From assembly GCF_026745355.1 (NCBI RefSeq), contig NC_079206.1:42683224-42747223 (forward strand): a stretch of 64,000 bases of DNA. Direction: 5' to 3'. The DNA comes from Beta vulgaris subsp. vulgaris. Lineage: Eukaryota > Streptophyta > Magnoliopsida > Caryophyllales > Amaranthaceae. The notes beneath the pieces are model-generated. The model saw nothing but the letters and a program-made list of their open reading frames with translations, did not search any database and had not been told where the DNA came from. Each line of letters begins with the position of its first letter. Position 1 is the stretch's first letter. Positions 31,576 through 43,987 of the stretch are shown one piece after another. The translations under genes and the position numbers were made by a program.

Positions 31576-33244
31576 AAATAACATTAACCGGTTTTATTAA
31601 CGTTATAATAAACATCATTGTCATATTGTCCATCGTCCATCGTCATTATTCATAATTCACAATCCAGAGTCGTTGTCCATTTTGTTATTCGTAGTCATAA
31701 TCCGCATTAAGTCGATAATTCATAATTAGAAGTTTTATAAGCACATAATCACGTAATCAATTCGTTTTACACTAACGGGATCTATGTTTAGATGGACATT
31801 AGAGATTATCTCGTGACGCGTGCCCAAAAGTTCAGTTCACGAACGTATTAGCGCTCCTCGTATTCCTCGTCTACGAAATCGGAATCTACAATAAATGTTA
31901 ACGAGGTCTAAGTTAGTTCTTAAATAACCCCATTTTTATACAATACAAAATATACGATTTAAATAACCCAGATAACTTAAAGATATTCTTTATGATTTCA
32001 AGTGAGTTTATGAATCGAAGTTATGGTTTTTAAATTATTTTAGAAATCGTTTTAAGTACTCACAAAAATTACTTAAACAATTATTTTAAATATGAAAAAC
32101 TAACTCTATTTTGCTCCTTGTTTTATTTTTAGAAAAATTAGAAAATATTATCAAATTTATAAAAGATTAACAAAATACACTAACTTAATTAATGTAGCTA
32201 GTTTAGTAGATTATGGGTTTTAGTTTTAAACATAAAGGTAAACCAAATAAAAATTAAACAAAAGGAAAAGGAAGAGGCGTTCTAAAAGAGGAAAATTAGT
32301 TTCTCAAACTGAGAAACACAAGAGGCGAAATAGGAGGAGGGAGAAGGCAGAGGAGCGAAACAGGGGAGAGACGGAAATCGGTGGGGCTGGCGTTTCGGTC
32401 GGCGGTTTTTGATGGCTCGACAGCCGGAGAGGGAGGCCGCGAAAGAGGGATGCTGCTGAGTGGTGGTTCGCGGGGCTGGGTGCCAGGCAGCAGGGCGCAA
32501 GGGGGTCGCGAAAGAGGAGGAAGGACCGGCGGTTTTGGGGGGGGCTGCGAAGGAAAAAGGGCTGGCAGTTTCAGAGGTGGTTGTGGCGCGACTCAGGTGG
32601 TTCGATTGGTGGTGTGCGGGTGGTCGGAGGTGCGGGTTTCCGGCGAGACAAGAAAAACAGAGAGATATAAAATGGTGGATTGAAACTTGTGGTTTTAATC
32701 AGAAATTAAGGAAGAGAAGAGAGGAATTGAAGCAACCTTTGTGGGTTAGTTTGCTTGGGAAATTTGATGTGAATGAATCAGTATTTATAGGGGGAATTTT
32801 CGGTTCAAATGGTGAATGGTGAGAGTTTAGCTTTCGAAAATTTCTTGGTGTGTGTGCTTGAACTGGACGAAAGAGGAGGAGGGAGGTGTTGGAGGTTTTT
32901 GGTTGATGTGCCATGAATCAGAAGAAGAAGGAGGAGGGAGGATGAATTTCTTGGTTCTTGAGCCCAGAACCGGACGAAGGAAGAAAGGAGGTTGAAGATG
33001 ATGAAGATGAATCAGAATCACGCTTCTTCCTTTCTTTTTAGAAAAAGACAAAGGGACTAAGAGCACCATTAACCATGATTGGAAAATAAGATCATGGAGG
33101 TGATTGAGAAAAAATGGGCCTTAACCACAATTGAAATAAAGATTGTGGAGTGATTGAAGGTGAGTGGGGAAAAAAAAGGGATGGAACGATTGAATTGATG
33201 ATCAGCCGTGGGGTTGGGACCCACAGCCAGGTCATCAATTGTTA

Positions 33245-33309
33245 AATTTTTTTTGGCTGAGAACACAGCAAAACGCAGCGTTTTGCTGCGTTCTCAGCCA
33301 AAAAAAATT
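33245..33309. repeat. 32-bp-arm near-perfect palindrome
   Basis: The left arm 33245-33276 and right arm 33278-33309 are reverse complements with one mismatch (base 33265) and a one-base centre. The core is gctgagaacacagcaaaacg. Confidence 0.93.
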
Positions 33310-33318
33310 CGGCTTGCT

Positions 33319-33368
33319 GACGCTGCAGCTGGCAGCTGACACGCGTGTCAGCGCCAGTTGCAGCGTGA
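33319..33368. repeat. Second palindrome directly after the first
   Basis: acgctgcagctggcagctga on the left pairs with tcagcgccagttgcagcgt on the right around CACGCGTG, with one bulge and one mismatch. It is G+C-rich in an A+T-rich setting. Confidence 0.85.
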
Positions 33369-33715
33369 CCTTGTCATGCACGTTGCCAAGTGTCGCGTTG
33401 TTATTGGTTTGTAAAATATAACCGTTGACTATGGACTTGGACTTGAATTTGGGCCTTTGGATGGATGGACAATTAGAATAAGATACTCATGACAATGTAA
33501 AAAAAAAAGCTTAAACTATTGGAAATAGTAAAAATGAATAATAAACAAGTAAATGATTTATTTTAAACTTTGTTAAATAAATCAAAACTAAATGAAATCA
33601 TTATTTTAATAAACATAATTATCAAGTAAAATCGCATTATCATAAAATAAATTTTGAGTGAAAATAATAGTAAATCTTAATAATAAAATAACTTTTGAAA
33701 ATTCGGGATATTACA

Positions 33716-34536
33716 ATATCGTTGGAGAGGTCTATATGACAAGAGGCTGACAGATTTCTTTTTCCCACCGCTGCGGAAAGGATAAAAGAACACACTCTTC
33801 CTCGCATGATGTCAGACGGGTTAGAGCTTTTATTTCAGGTCGAGTCGCTTAACTTTACTTAAGGTCCCTACGACATTTTGATAATAGCTTATGACTACCC
33901 ACTGACGAACAATTTCTTTTCTACATACAGTCATCCCAACATTTCTTGATGGCAAAGAAGGAGATTTCGGCACTGATGAAGGATCTTCAGACCATGAGGC
34001 AGAGAGTCGAAAAGGCTGAAACAGACGTAAAGTCCAAAGAATCCGAGGTGGAGTCTTACAAGTCAGCTGTACAAAAGATGGAGGAGACTCTGAAGAAGAA
34101 CGGGGAAGAGCTAAAGTAGATACGGGAGAAGGCGACTAAGTTGGAAGAGTCATCGCGTCAAGAGATCCAGACCCTCCAGGCGACTGTTGATGGACAAAAG
34201 AACGAGCTGGACTTGCTCGAGGCTGAGGTGACTACCAGGGTTAGGGCCAAGCTTATGTATCAGTTCTTGATGAAGAAGACGGCATCGTGGACGCCGCAAA
34301 AAGACATAGACCTCTACCTCAAGTATATGGGGTCAATGAAGGACTTGATGGATGAGGATGACCTAGCCGCGACGGCAGATTCTCCTCCAAAGGTGGATGA
34401 GAACGCTCCGTCCTGTGCTGGCTTTATCGCGTCAGACGTGCCACCCGACCCAGAGACTGAGAAGGAGGTCCCAACCATTGTTTCGTCAGCTGCTGTGTCG
34501 CCGGAGAAGGAAGCTACCAAGATCTCTGACGTGTAG
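33716..34536 (+). pseudogene. Antisense extra ORF of the Tat element (coiled coil)
   Basis: On the strand opposite to gag-pol, a frame from ATG 33949 to the stop at 34534-34536 is open except for one TAG at 34117. It is highly charged and heptad-like (TMRQRVEKAETDVKSKESEV), with an acidic C-terminal tail. A probable intron (donor after TTTATTTCAG at about 33839, acceptor at 33930) links an upstream piece, whose 5' end is cut at 33716. Extra antisense ORFs downstream of pol are known in Tat-type plant elements; their function is unknown. Confidence 0.6.
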
Positions 34537-35225
34537 CTTTTATCATTCTACTTTATGCCTTATTTCTTTAAACATTATCAGACTTGGTTTTGGGTCACTC
34601 AAGGGAGTGTCTCTTTGTTTTGTACTTTTTTGGGTCACCTACGGGGGTGACCATAACTCCTTACGTTTGTGTTTTTGGGTCACCCATGGGGGGGCCATAA
34701 CTTTGACAATTATGTTTTGTGCTTTTTAATCTTATGTTTTTACTTTGTGCAACATGCGTGTGTTTCAGTCGTTATTCTGACGTTCCTAAGGCGTAGTCAG
34801 GCGCTTAGTAAGCCTTCATTGGTCGTTCAGACGTAACGTTTGGACTTAGCAACTTTAAATACACATAGGAAATACATAAACACTTACATGCAATTGCCAG
34901 AAAAATAAATCGAACGTCGAGAGTAGTTGTGGCTTTGAATAGCAGTGCCCCTGTCGTAACGTTTAGCTGGGGTAGGTAAAGATCGAAAGACTTTGGATAG
35001 TGATGACCATCACTTCTTTTTTATTGTATAATAAGGTGCAAGTTTACTCGTTACGTCGTAAAGACCGCCGCAGCGTTATTGGAAGAGGTGGGAATGACTT
35101 GCCTGGAAGTCAATAACACACAGTGAGAGAACACTAAGGTCGCTAGCACTTAGCAAAGCAGACATGATAATAATATCATTTATTTCTTACACAATGATGG
35201 GAAAGCAAAGTAAATCACTTAGCTA
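34537..35225. other. Tat 3' region without gene
   Basis: Between the antisense ORF and the integrase stop codon. Repeated tttttgggtcacccatgggg-type blocks (three at about 34590-34690) are visible. No coding region is supported. Confidence 0.5.
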
Positions 35226-35400
35226 GAAGAAGTATCGTTTGAGATGTGTAGCGTTCCAACTGCGTGGTATGGAGCTTCCGTTGCGTCGGACCAGTTGGTA
35301 GGCTCCATTGCCTACTACCTTACTAATTTGATATGGTCTTTCCCACTTAGGCCCTAGCTTACTAGCTTTAGCTTCTTGTGTGTTTTGGAATACTTTCCAT

Positions 35401-35777
35401 CAATGTTGTTAAAATCGAGATTCTAGTTTGAATCGAAAACAACCTTTAGAATCGAATCGTAAAATCGAATCGTAGAATCGTAAGATTCTACAAACATGTA
35501 TAATCAAGATATTGCACTCAATGTTCATTGAATATGCTAAAATTATAAGTTCAAAGACCTAAAAATTGGAAAAAATTAGTTGTTTACCCACTTTATTGGC
35601 AATAACAACCAATATAGATCTCTTATTTTCTTTGTTAGCATGATTTAAACTTGCGGGGTTTTTGCTAGTCAACAGAAATGTATAGAATCGTCTAGAATTG
35701 CGAATCGAATCGTCTACCATATTTTGAATCGTAAAATCGTAAGATTTTAAGATTTGAATCGCGATTTTAATAACTTT
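35401..35777. mobile_element. Small insertion with inverted ends in the Tat integrase
   Basis: Ends GTTGTTAAAATCGAGATTC and the complementary GAATCGCGATTTTAATAAC enclose about 370 bp rich in gaatcgtaaaatcg repeats in both orientations. The host frame reads across when the block is ignored. A shared GGAAAG at both junctions could be part of the target duplication. It is MITE-like, with the superfamily undetermined. Confidence 0.65.
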
Positions 35778-36193
35778 CTTTCCTTAGGACCCAATCACCT
35801 TCAACAAAGGATTTGGCTTGGACGTTTTTGTTGAAACTCCTTGCGACTACTTGCTGCTGAGCCGCCATGCGTACCAATGCTGCGTCGCGCAACTCTTCAA
35901 TGGTGTCCAAGTCATTCACGAGCTCGTCATAGTTTTGCTGCTCCGTCGCTAGACCACATCTCGCAGTCGGGACGTTTACTTCAGAAGGCAGGACAGCTTC
36001 ACACCCATATACTAGTGAGAATGGTGTTTGTCCTGTCGCAGTGCGCGGTGTCGTGCGATTAGCCCATAAGATGGAAGGCAACGCCTCCGCCCATTTACCC
36101 TTCTTGGTTGTGAGTCATTTCTTCAAAGTGTCAATGATCGTCTTATTACTAGACTCTGCCTGTCCGTTGACTTGCGGGTATCTTGGCGTTGAC

Positions 36194-36198
36194 GTTAA
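36194..36198. repeat. 5-bp target duplication GTTAA (left) of the Sirevirus
   Basis: GTTAA at 36194-36198 matches GTTAA at 46672-46676 on the other side, as expected for copia integration. Confidence 0.93.
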
Positions 36199-37810
36199 TG
36201 TTGTATAATATGAGCACTATAAGAGGGGGGGGGGGAATTATAGTGAGAGAATAAGCACTACTTTTGCGGAATTAAAAGTAAACTTGGGAACAAACAATGG
36301 GAACACGAGAGATTTTACGAGGAAAAACTTCCTAGGCCTAGTAGGAAGAAACAACCTCGACCACAAGGGATTTTAAACAACTTTCCACTATAATAGGCCA
36401 AAACAACTTTGATTACAACCTATTACTTTCTCTCGATTCTCAACTTAAGTCACTCAACTCAAGTTCCCAACGACAGTTCCCAACAACTGACGTTTTCTCT
36501 CAAACTTCACTCGAAGTTCCTTTCTCTTTCTCTTTCTCTTTCTCTTGCTTCACTCAAAGCTTTCTCACACTTACAAGAGTTCACTCAAACCCTTTTTCTC
36601 AAAAATACACTTTGTAAAACAATGGAAGAGTAATAAAAACTCGATTAATGTAAGTATGAATTCTCTTAAGGAAAGGCACTGACACTTTAGATAACTTAAG
36701 ACAAATTAACTAAGTCAGACACACATGGTGTGACTAATAAAAGTCAGACACACTTTGGTGTGACTAATAAAAGTCAGACACACTTTTTCTCAAATGAATT
36801 AGGCGCCTATTTATAGACCTTTAAGACAAGACATGATTTCCACTAACTTAGACCATTATCACATGTTCTCCATGATTTCTATTTAATTAATTAAATTAAA
36901 TTATTTATTCCAAGTCATGTACATCATCCACTAATCCATTACTTCGTTCTATAGAAGCAGTAACAAAGTACGTGGTTTTGCAAACTTGGAGAATAATTAA
37001 TCTTACTTAATTTAATTAAATACTTGGAGGATAATTAACTTAGGCCACTAAATCCACTAACTCCATAAACATGTAGCAGTAAATCATTTAGGCGTGTAAG
37101 CTAGAATTTAGGAAATAAATAAATAAAAATATTTTAGCTAGTTTTTAGGAAAAAATCTTTTTCAAAATCTTTTATAAAAACCGGAAACATTTTTTGTATT
37201 TCAAAAAAATCCGAAACATTTTGAAAACCGGAAATAATATATTTTCGAAAACTAAATCTTTTAAATAAAATGTAAAAGATAAAATATATATTTTAAAAAG
37301 ATAAGATTTGAAAATCAGTTATTTTAAAATCAGAAAATCTATTTAAAATCTTTTCCTAACAAACTTAAACTAACTTCCTAAAATTATGGATCTTAGTCAA
37401 ATTATCCCTAAAAACTCTAACAACTATATTGGGCAACAATTACCTTAGGCGCACAATATTAGTCACTTAGTAGTTCCTAAATTAGTTTTAAAGTCTTGTT
37501 CCCTAATTATTAAGTCTTGTTCCTAAGCCTTGTTCCTATAGTGCCAGGTCTGTTCCTTTCATGGGAACAGAACCAAGTTCCTTTGAGAATTCACCACGAA
37601 CTTAATAAAGCTATTACTCAACCTTAACAAGAAGATTAATAAATACCCTAATGTATTCTAAACTTCATTCCATGCTTGATTCTTCATTTCTCGAACATCT
37701 TTACTTCGATCTTGATTAATTCTCCGCTTTAATCTTCAATCAAGTATTCTCTTAGCTCGAGCATGAATTACCTTGCAACAACATAAATAAAATATACTAT
37801 GTCTTTTGTG
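36199..37810 (-). repeat. 3' LTR of the Sirevirus
   Basis: Collinear with 45024-46639. Differences include a longer G run, agtcagacac versus agtcagaaac, and aaaaccgg versus aaaaccag. Beyond 37810 the two LTRs stop matching. Confidence 0.9.
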
Positions 37811-37930
37811 AAGTCGTTATTTTGTAAAGTCGAAATATTAAATATTATAGACTCGTTATTTTATTTTGTAAAGTCGAAATATGAGAACATAAATCATGAC
37901 AAAAAAAATTTACTCTCTGATTTGCCTTAT
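37811..37930. other. Sequence between LTR homology and polypurine tract
   Basis: Where the first bases of the 3' LTR should be, there is a 120-bp A+T-rich block with a doubled unit (cgttattttgtaaagtcgaa at about 37814 and again at about 37853). The right LTR has a different 32-bp terminus here. Confidence 0.6.
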
Positions 37931-38234
37931 CTTTCCCCCTTTGGCATCTTCAAAAACATAGTCCACGATTTCAAAAAGATGAATATTATTCACTAAACAC
38001 ATCACACCACCAAACTTGTAAGAAATAAGTTGGTTAGTATAAGCAAATAAAGCATTCAACTCTCAAAAACCGCAATCCAAGAATATTAGCCATTCATTTA
38101 GACGCACACATGCAAAAAGATCAAACTTAGAATTAAGCAAACCAAGAAGTTCCATTGTAGCATGATTAAAGGAGAAGGATAGAAAAGACAAATATTAAAC
38201 AAAGTTCATGTTCCCACACAAAATAAAACAAGCT

Positions 38235-40140
38235 AAATAGAAAAGTTTATGATTTAGGAGAGGGAGGTTGTTCTACTTCTTCCACCACATCATGAAGCTT
38301 TGCCATCACTTCTTGATGATTTTCGGCCAATGTATCATTTCCCTTGAGCACAATGTCTTCCAACTTCAACAATCTCGAGTTCATAGCTTGAATGGAGGAA
38401 GAAAGTTCACCAAGCCGAGCCATAATCTCTTGTTGTCCATCCAAGGCTTTGTCAACTTTGCTATAACCCCTTTTACCAACCCATTTAAATCCTTAGCTTC
38501 CGTAGCAAACTCCATCATTGCTTCCGAATGACCCATAACCAAGGAAAACAAAGAATCCAACTTCTAGCATGAGCTAGAGTATATGTAGAACCAATGGTAG
38601 GATTTTGAGAAGCGAGGGAGCTTGAGAAGGCTTGGGGTTGCGGTTTGTTCCTTAGGTTTGGGAACAGCAGGTTGTTCCTCTAGAATGGGAACACCAACTG
38701 TTTCTTAGCTTTAGGAACAGAACAGGAGGGTTTTGAGGTAGAGGGAGGGATAGGATCATCTTTGGTGCTAGGGTAGAGGGTGAGGCAGATTTTTGTGGAG
38801 ATGGAGGAAAAGGAGGATTGGTTTCCATGGGAACAGGAGTCGGTTCCCTAGAAGGAGGTAGGTTAGATTCATAATCTTCCCTATCAATCACCTTTACTTC
38901 ATCTTCCTCACAACTTTCTTCGGCATCAAGATAGGAAAATTAAGCACTTTCATATTTTGAACCCTTTGACTAGCTCTAGTGCTTTCATAACCGGTTTCAC
39001 CACCTCATCAACCACCTTCTTCCCTTTCTTTCTTAGTTTCTTCTTTTCTTTTTCAATTTTCTTTTCTTTTGATTTTTTTCTTTTTCTTTTCTTTTTCATT
39101 TCTTCTTCTTCAACTTCTTTTCTTCTTCTTCTTCTTCCACTTCATCATCCACATCATCATCATCCTATCATCATCAAGATTAGCAGCCCTTAATAACTTC
39201 TCCATTCACAAACACAAACATTTAAGTTATTCAAGGCACGCACATTCAACATATTTCCCGTGGACACACTATGGACTGAGTTCCCGAAATTTTCACTTTA
39301 AACTTAAGTAGGATTTCGGTTACTAAGGCTCCATAGCCAACTACAAATCCATTTTCAATGCAGTGACTCAAATGTTGAATCATTAAAGAAGGAAAGTTTA
39401 TGTGTTTGTGAGAAGCTAAACAATGAATGTAAATTAAATCCAACATGCTAACTTGAGCACGTTTGGAAAGACGAGGCAATAAAGCTTTCTTGAGGATGTG
39501 AAACAAAATTTTGTGATAAGGGGAAAGAAGATTTGATCAAGAAAGTTTTTCCCTTTTGACCACCATACTTAACAATCAATTGATCAAAGGAAATGTCCGA
39601 AAATGGATATGAACCACGTTGTTTCTTGAAATAAACATCTGTTCCTCTCACGGGAACACCAAGCAATTTACCCAATGTTTTTGCATTAAAATCAATTTGA
39701 GTTCCTTTCACCAAGGTGGAACAATTTCCTTCTTCATCCATGGAAAAGTTTTCACAAAATTCTCCATCAATTTAGGAATCAAACTATTTCCATAACATTT
39801 CACAAAAAGATTTTCCCAACCTTGAAACTTAATCATATTAAGAATTGACGAAAGTTTACTCTTTTGCACCAAGAAACATCAATAAAAAGTCCATGCACAT
39901 ACCTAGTTGCCGTGGAATTTTTTCGAACAACCGAGTTGTTCCTCTCTCGGGAACATCTGATTCCCCCTCACTAGTTGCATGAGCTTCTTCAACCTCCATT
40001 TCAACCATTCTTCTTGTTTCTTCCTTTTCCTTAGAATTCTTGATGAAGAATTGGGAAAATATCCATGGGTGTTGGTGATTCAATTTTAGAGGATGAAGGA
40101 GAGGGTTTTTCGGCTTTGTGGGAGGAGAGAGAGTGATAAG
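38235..40140 (-). pseudogene. Env-like third coding region of the Sirevirus (degenerate)
   Basis: Located between RNase H and the 3' LTR in the same orientation. Pieces in order: an acidic N-terminal segment (EVEEAHATSEGESDV, near 40000), a globular part (DFNAKTLGKLLGVPVRG, near 39680), a Lys/Glu-rich segment (39000-39190, appearing as Phe/Ser in other frames), a Pro-rich stretch (PPFPPSPQKS, near 38800) and a terminal coiled-coil-like segment (ARLGELSSSIQAMNSRLLKL, 38247-38444). Third ORFs of this layout occur in Sireviruses and are called env-like; a fusogenic role has never been shown here. Frame breaks are frequent and I do not join them. Confidence 0.6.
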
Positions 40141-40814
40141 TGTTTTTGGTAGTCATGTTTTGTGGAGAATTTTCGGTTTTATGAGAAGGAAGGAAAAAAA
40201 TTTGTTTTGTTTAAGGAAAGAATAAATATAAAACCGTGTATTTACACGTTTTAAGAAAAAAATCTTCTAAAAAATATCTTCAACTAACTTGAGAGATATA
40301 AGGAAAAATCAGATTTTTAGGAAATAAAATCTGAACAGAATATTTTTGGTTTTTCGAATTTTGAAAAAAAAAAATCTAACTCTAATACGCTGGGAATTGG
40401 AAACAGCGTTTGGGAACATGAATGGAACAATGAAATTTTGCTACTTTGGAACTCCATTAATTCTTTTAATCCTTTGTTAACACTTAAGGCATAGAATTGT
40501 CCTATGAACAATAAGGGGAATATTATTGGACATTGGTGAGCAGTTTTCAGACATTTTTACTTATACATATGAAATAATCATATAAGAATTGTGATGTATT
40601 TAAGCAAATAAAAACATCAAAATGCACATCAAGACATAATGCCAAAGAATTAACACAAAGGGGAATAATGTAGCAATCATTTCAATTTATTAAGCCAAGT
40701 TCAAGTCTCAATTTCTCAAACCTATCTCTATTTAAGGGTTTGTCAAGATATCTGCAATTTGACGTTCAGTCTCACAGAATTCCATTTTAATAAGACCCTT
40801 TTCAACATTATCTT

Positions 40815-43270
40815 TCAGAAAGTGATGCCTAATATGGATGTGTTTGACTCTTGAATGTGTACGGGATCTTTAGAAATACTAATAGCACTAGTATTATCAC
40901 AATAGATGGGAACACATTCAAAGTAGATTCCATAGTCACGTAGTTGTTGTTTTATCCATAGCATTTGGGAACAACATGCTGCTGCTGCAACATATTCAGC
41001 CTCTGCTGTAGATAAAGCAACTGTGTTTTGCTTCTTGGTGCTCCAAGAAACTAAACTATGACTAAGGAACTGAACCATACCTGATGTACTCTTTCTATTG
41101 ACCAGATCTCCTGCATAGTCAGCATCCGCAAATCCTTTCAATTCAAAGGTATCACTCTCGAATAGAATAGGCTTAAATCATCTGTTCCCTTGAGGTATCT
41201 TAGGATTCTCTTCACAGCTGTGAGATGAGATTCCTTTGGATTGGCTTGAAACCTTGCACATAATCCACACTGAAAGCAATATCAGGACGACTTGCAGTTA
41301 GATATAGTAATGAGCCAATCATACCTCGATATTGGTTTGATCCACACTTGTTCCTATAGAATCTTCATCCAATCTGGTTGAATTCCCATAGGTGTATGAT
41401 TTACTTTGGATGCTTCCAAACCATACTTTTTCAATAGTTCCTTTATGTAATTTTGTTGATGGATGTAGATTCCTTCTTCTGTTTGCTTGATTTGCAACCC
41501 CAAGAAGAAGTTGAGCTCACCCATCATACTCATTTCAAATTCTTTACTCATGAGATTAGCAAAGTCCTTGCACAAAGATTCATTAGTGCCACCAAATATA
41601 ATATCATCAACATATATTTGAACAACTAATAAATGTTTTCCTTTTGATTTTAAAAACAAGGTTCGATCCAATTTTCCTCTTTTAAACTCATTTTCAAGAA
41701 GGAACTTAGAAAGTCTTTCATACCATGCTCTTGGAGCTTGCTTTAACCCATAAAGAGCTTTGTCAAGCTTAAAGACATGATTAGGAAATTCTTTATTTTC
41801 AAAACCTGGAGGTTGTTCTACAAATACCTCCTCATTAAGATAACCATTTAGAAAAGCACATTTTACATCCATTTGATACAATTTGAAACCCATGAAGGCA
41901 GCAAAAGCTATGAAGATTCTAATTGCTTCCAATCTTGCAACTGGAGCAAAAGTTTCTTCATAATCAATGCCTTCCTGTTGATTGTATCCTTTCACAACTA
42001 ACCTGGCCTTGTTTCTTATGATAGTTCCGAACTCATCTAATTTGTTTCGAAACACCCACTTTAAACCAATAACCTTGTTATGTTTAGGCTTAGGTTCAAG
42101 GTGCCAAACTTTGTTTCTTTCAAATTGATGAAGTTCATCCTGCATTGCTACGATCCAATCAGCATCAGTGAGAGCTTCTTCATGATTCCTAGGTTCCAAC
42201 ATAGAAAGAAAAGCATGAAAAGCACAAAAGTTTTTCAATTGAGATCTCGTTTGAGTTCCCTTATTTATGTCACTGATTATTAGTTCCACAGGATGGGAAC
42301 GATGAGTTTTCCAAGGCTTTGGTTGGAAATCCTGGATGGAAACTTGGTTTCCTTGATCATCTTCATTTCCCTGTACTTGGGAACCAGGTTCAACAATAGT
42401 GGATTCATTCACTAGTGCATCATCACTTAGTTCCTCTTCTTCCTCATTGGGAACAGGAACAGGATGTTGTTCCCTTGGCTTTGTTCCCATGACTTCGTCT
42501 TCCAAAGTCTCATCAATAAGACTTAGTCTTTTGTCAATCCTATTTCGAAGTCATCTTCAACCTGTGTGCTTGCATCAAATTTATCTGTTTCATCAAAAAT
42601 AACATGCACACTTTCTTCTACACACATAGACCTTTTATTATACACTCTATAAGCCTTGCTACTAGAAGAATATCCTAAGACATGCTTCTTCACTTCTAGC
42701 ATCAAATTTTCCAATATTTTGTTTCCCATTATTATGAACAAAACATTTACATCCAAATGTTCTGAAATATGTAATATTGGGCTTTTTACCAAAATACAGC
42801 TCATAGGGCGTTTTATTTAATAAAGGTCTTACCATGGCTCGATTTATAATGTGACAAGCAGTATTCACAGCTTCTGCCCAAAAGTTTTTAGGAAGTCCAC
42901 TAGCTATCAACATAGTCCTAGCCATCTCTTCTAGTGTTCTATTCTTCCTTTCAACAACACCATTTTGTTGAGGTGTTCTAGGGGCTGAGAAATTGTGATC
43001 TAATCCATTGTCTCTGCTAAACATCGAACTTATAATTTTCAAACTCTTTCCATGGTCGGATCTAAGGTGAAGTAATTATGACCACTCAAATTTTGTACTT
43101 TCTTTGCAAAGACAAGGAACTCATCATAAGTCTCGTCCTTGCTAGAAAGAAAAATAACCCAAGTAAATCTAGAGAAGTCATCTACAATTACTAACACATA
43201 TTTCTTTCCACTCCCTTTGTATCCTCATAGGTCCACATAAATCCATATGTATTAACTCTAAAGGTCTTGT
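40815..43270 (-). pseudogene. Sirevirus integrase, reverse transcriptase and RNase H
   Basis: Integrase C-terminal block GTPQQNGVVERKNRTLEEMA near 42980. Reverse transcriptase in a 383-codon open frame 42505-41354 with [26 protein letters not shown] and catalytic YVDDIIFGG. RNase H at 41300-40815 with GFADADYAGD, STAEAEYVAA and YCDNTSAI. A frameshift follows PMGIQP at about 41365, and stops separate reverse transcriptase from RNase H, and integrase from protease. Confidence 0.93.
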
Positions 43271-43274
43271 GGTA

Positions 43275-43987
43275 CTACCACATTCTTGGACTTGAAAGAG
43301 GACCTAACATGCTTGCCTTTTGCGCATGCATACACACATGATCTAAATGAAACTTAGTAGAGGGTAAACCTAAAACTAGTTCTTTAGAACGCAGTTTGTC
43401 AAGCAAGGAAAAGCTAGCATGACCTAGACGCTTGTGCCATAAGAATGAATCATCATCAATAACACTAAGGCATGTGAATTTGTTTTTGGGAACAAGGTTG
43501 AGATCCACAACATATGTGTTCCCTTTCCTTGTTCCTTCCAAAATGATATCCTTTGTGCTATTGTTGACTATCAAACATTTTTCACTATTAAACTTCACAC
43601 AGTTCCCTCTATCACAAAATGGGAATACTTAACAAGTTTATGCTTTAATCCATCAACTAGAAACACATTTTCTATGGAATGTGACGATGACTTACCAACT
43701 TTGCCCATGGCAACTATGTTACCTTTCTTGTTGTCACCAAAAGTCACACTTCCACCATTGTAGGCTGAGAGTGAGAGAAATCTTGATTTATCTCCAGTCA
43801 TATGCTTAGAACAACCACTGTCTAGGTACCATGTGTTGTTCCCCCTCACTCCAACCTCAAGAGATTCAATCTCTTCATCAGATTCAGAATTGTCAAGAGC
43901 CATAAGACAGAAGTTTGCAGTCTCCTCATTTGGTTGAGGATCATCTTCTTCCTCAGAGTCAGAGTCTCCCCATGCAGCAGCAACCAT
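43275..43987 (-). pseudogene. Sirevirus protease and GAG-pre-integrase segment
   Basis: Protease active site WYLDSGCSKHMTGD near 43830 in one frame, then FLWHKRLGHASFSLLDKLRS near 43440 in the next, with a frame break near 43600. The order protease to zinc finger is that of copia. Confidence 0.9.

Larger units (their letters stand above)
26577..33715 (-). mobile_element. Truncated Ty3/gypsy chromovirus-like element (5' LTR to RT)
   Basis: On the minus strand: a 3.35 kb 5' LTR (30364-33715), tRNA-Met primer site (30349-30360), a 168-codon ORF, gag, two zinc knuckles, protease and RT. The RT stops abruptly in the [12 protein letters not shown] block at about 26577. RNase H, integrase and the 3' LTR are absent. 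The long LTR and the RT wording ([10 protein letters not shown]) fit Tekay/Del-type chromoviruses, but no chromodomain remains to prove it. Its outer LTR end abuts the Tat antisense ORF at 33716, so it probably inserted into the Tat element and later lost its 3' half. Confidence 0.85.
30364..33715 (-). repeat. 5' LTR, about 3.35 kb
   Basis: Minus-strand start TGTAATATCCCGAATTTT at 33715, end GGGTGTTACA at 30364. It contains an (AC)n(AT)n microsatellite, an ATAATAATC array, a short tandem repeat block, a G+C-rich segment at 32375-32690 and two strong palindromes near its outer end. The second LTR is missing, so divergence cannot be used for dating. Confidence 0.85.
35226..36198 (-). pseudogene. 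Tat integrase C-terminal part
   Basis: The minus strand reads [21 protein letters not shown] (just inside 36185), then ANRTTPRTATGQTPFSLVYG, NVQAKSFVEGDWVLRK, and after a 0.38 kb insertion KASKLGPKWERPYQISKVVG ending RYFF and a stop at about 35225. It carries the integrase Glu (QAES), and its 5' portion resumes at 46672 beyond the Sirevirus. Confidence 0.88.

Noticed and set aside
32381..32822. Two G+C-rich plus-strand frames of 100 and 120 codons as genes
   Set aside because: Low complexity, overlapping each other, inside an LTR, with no family match.
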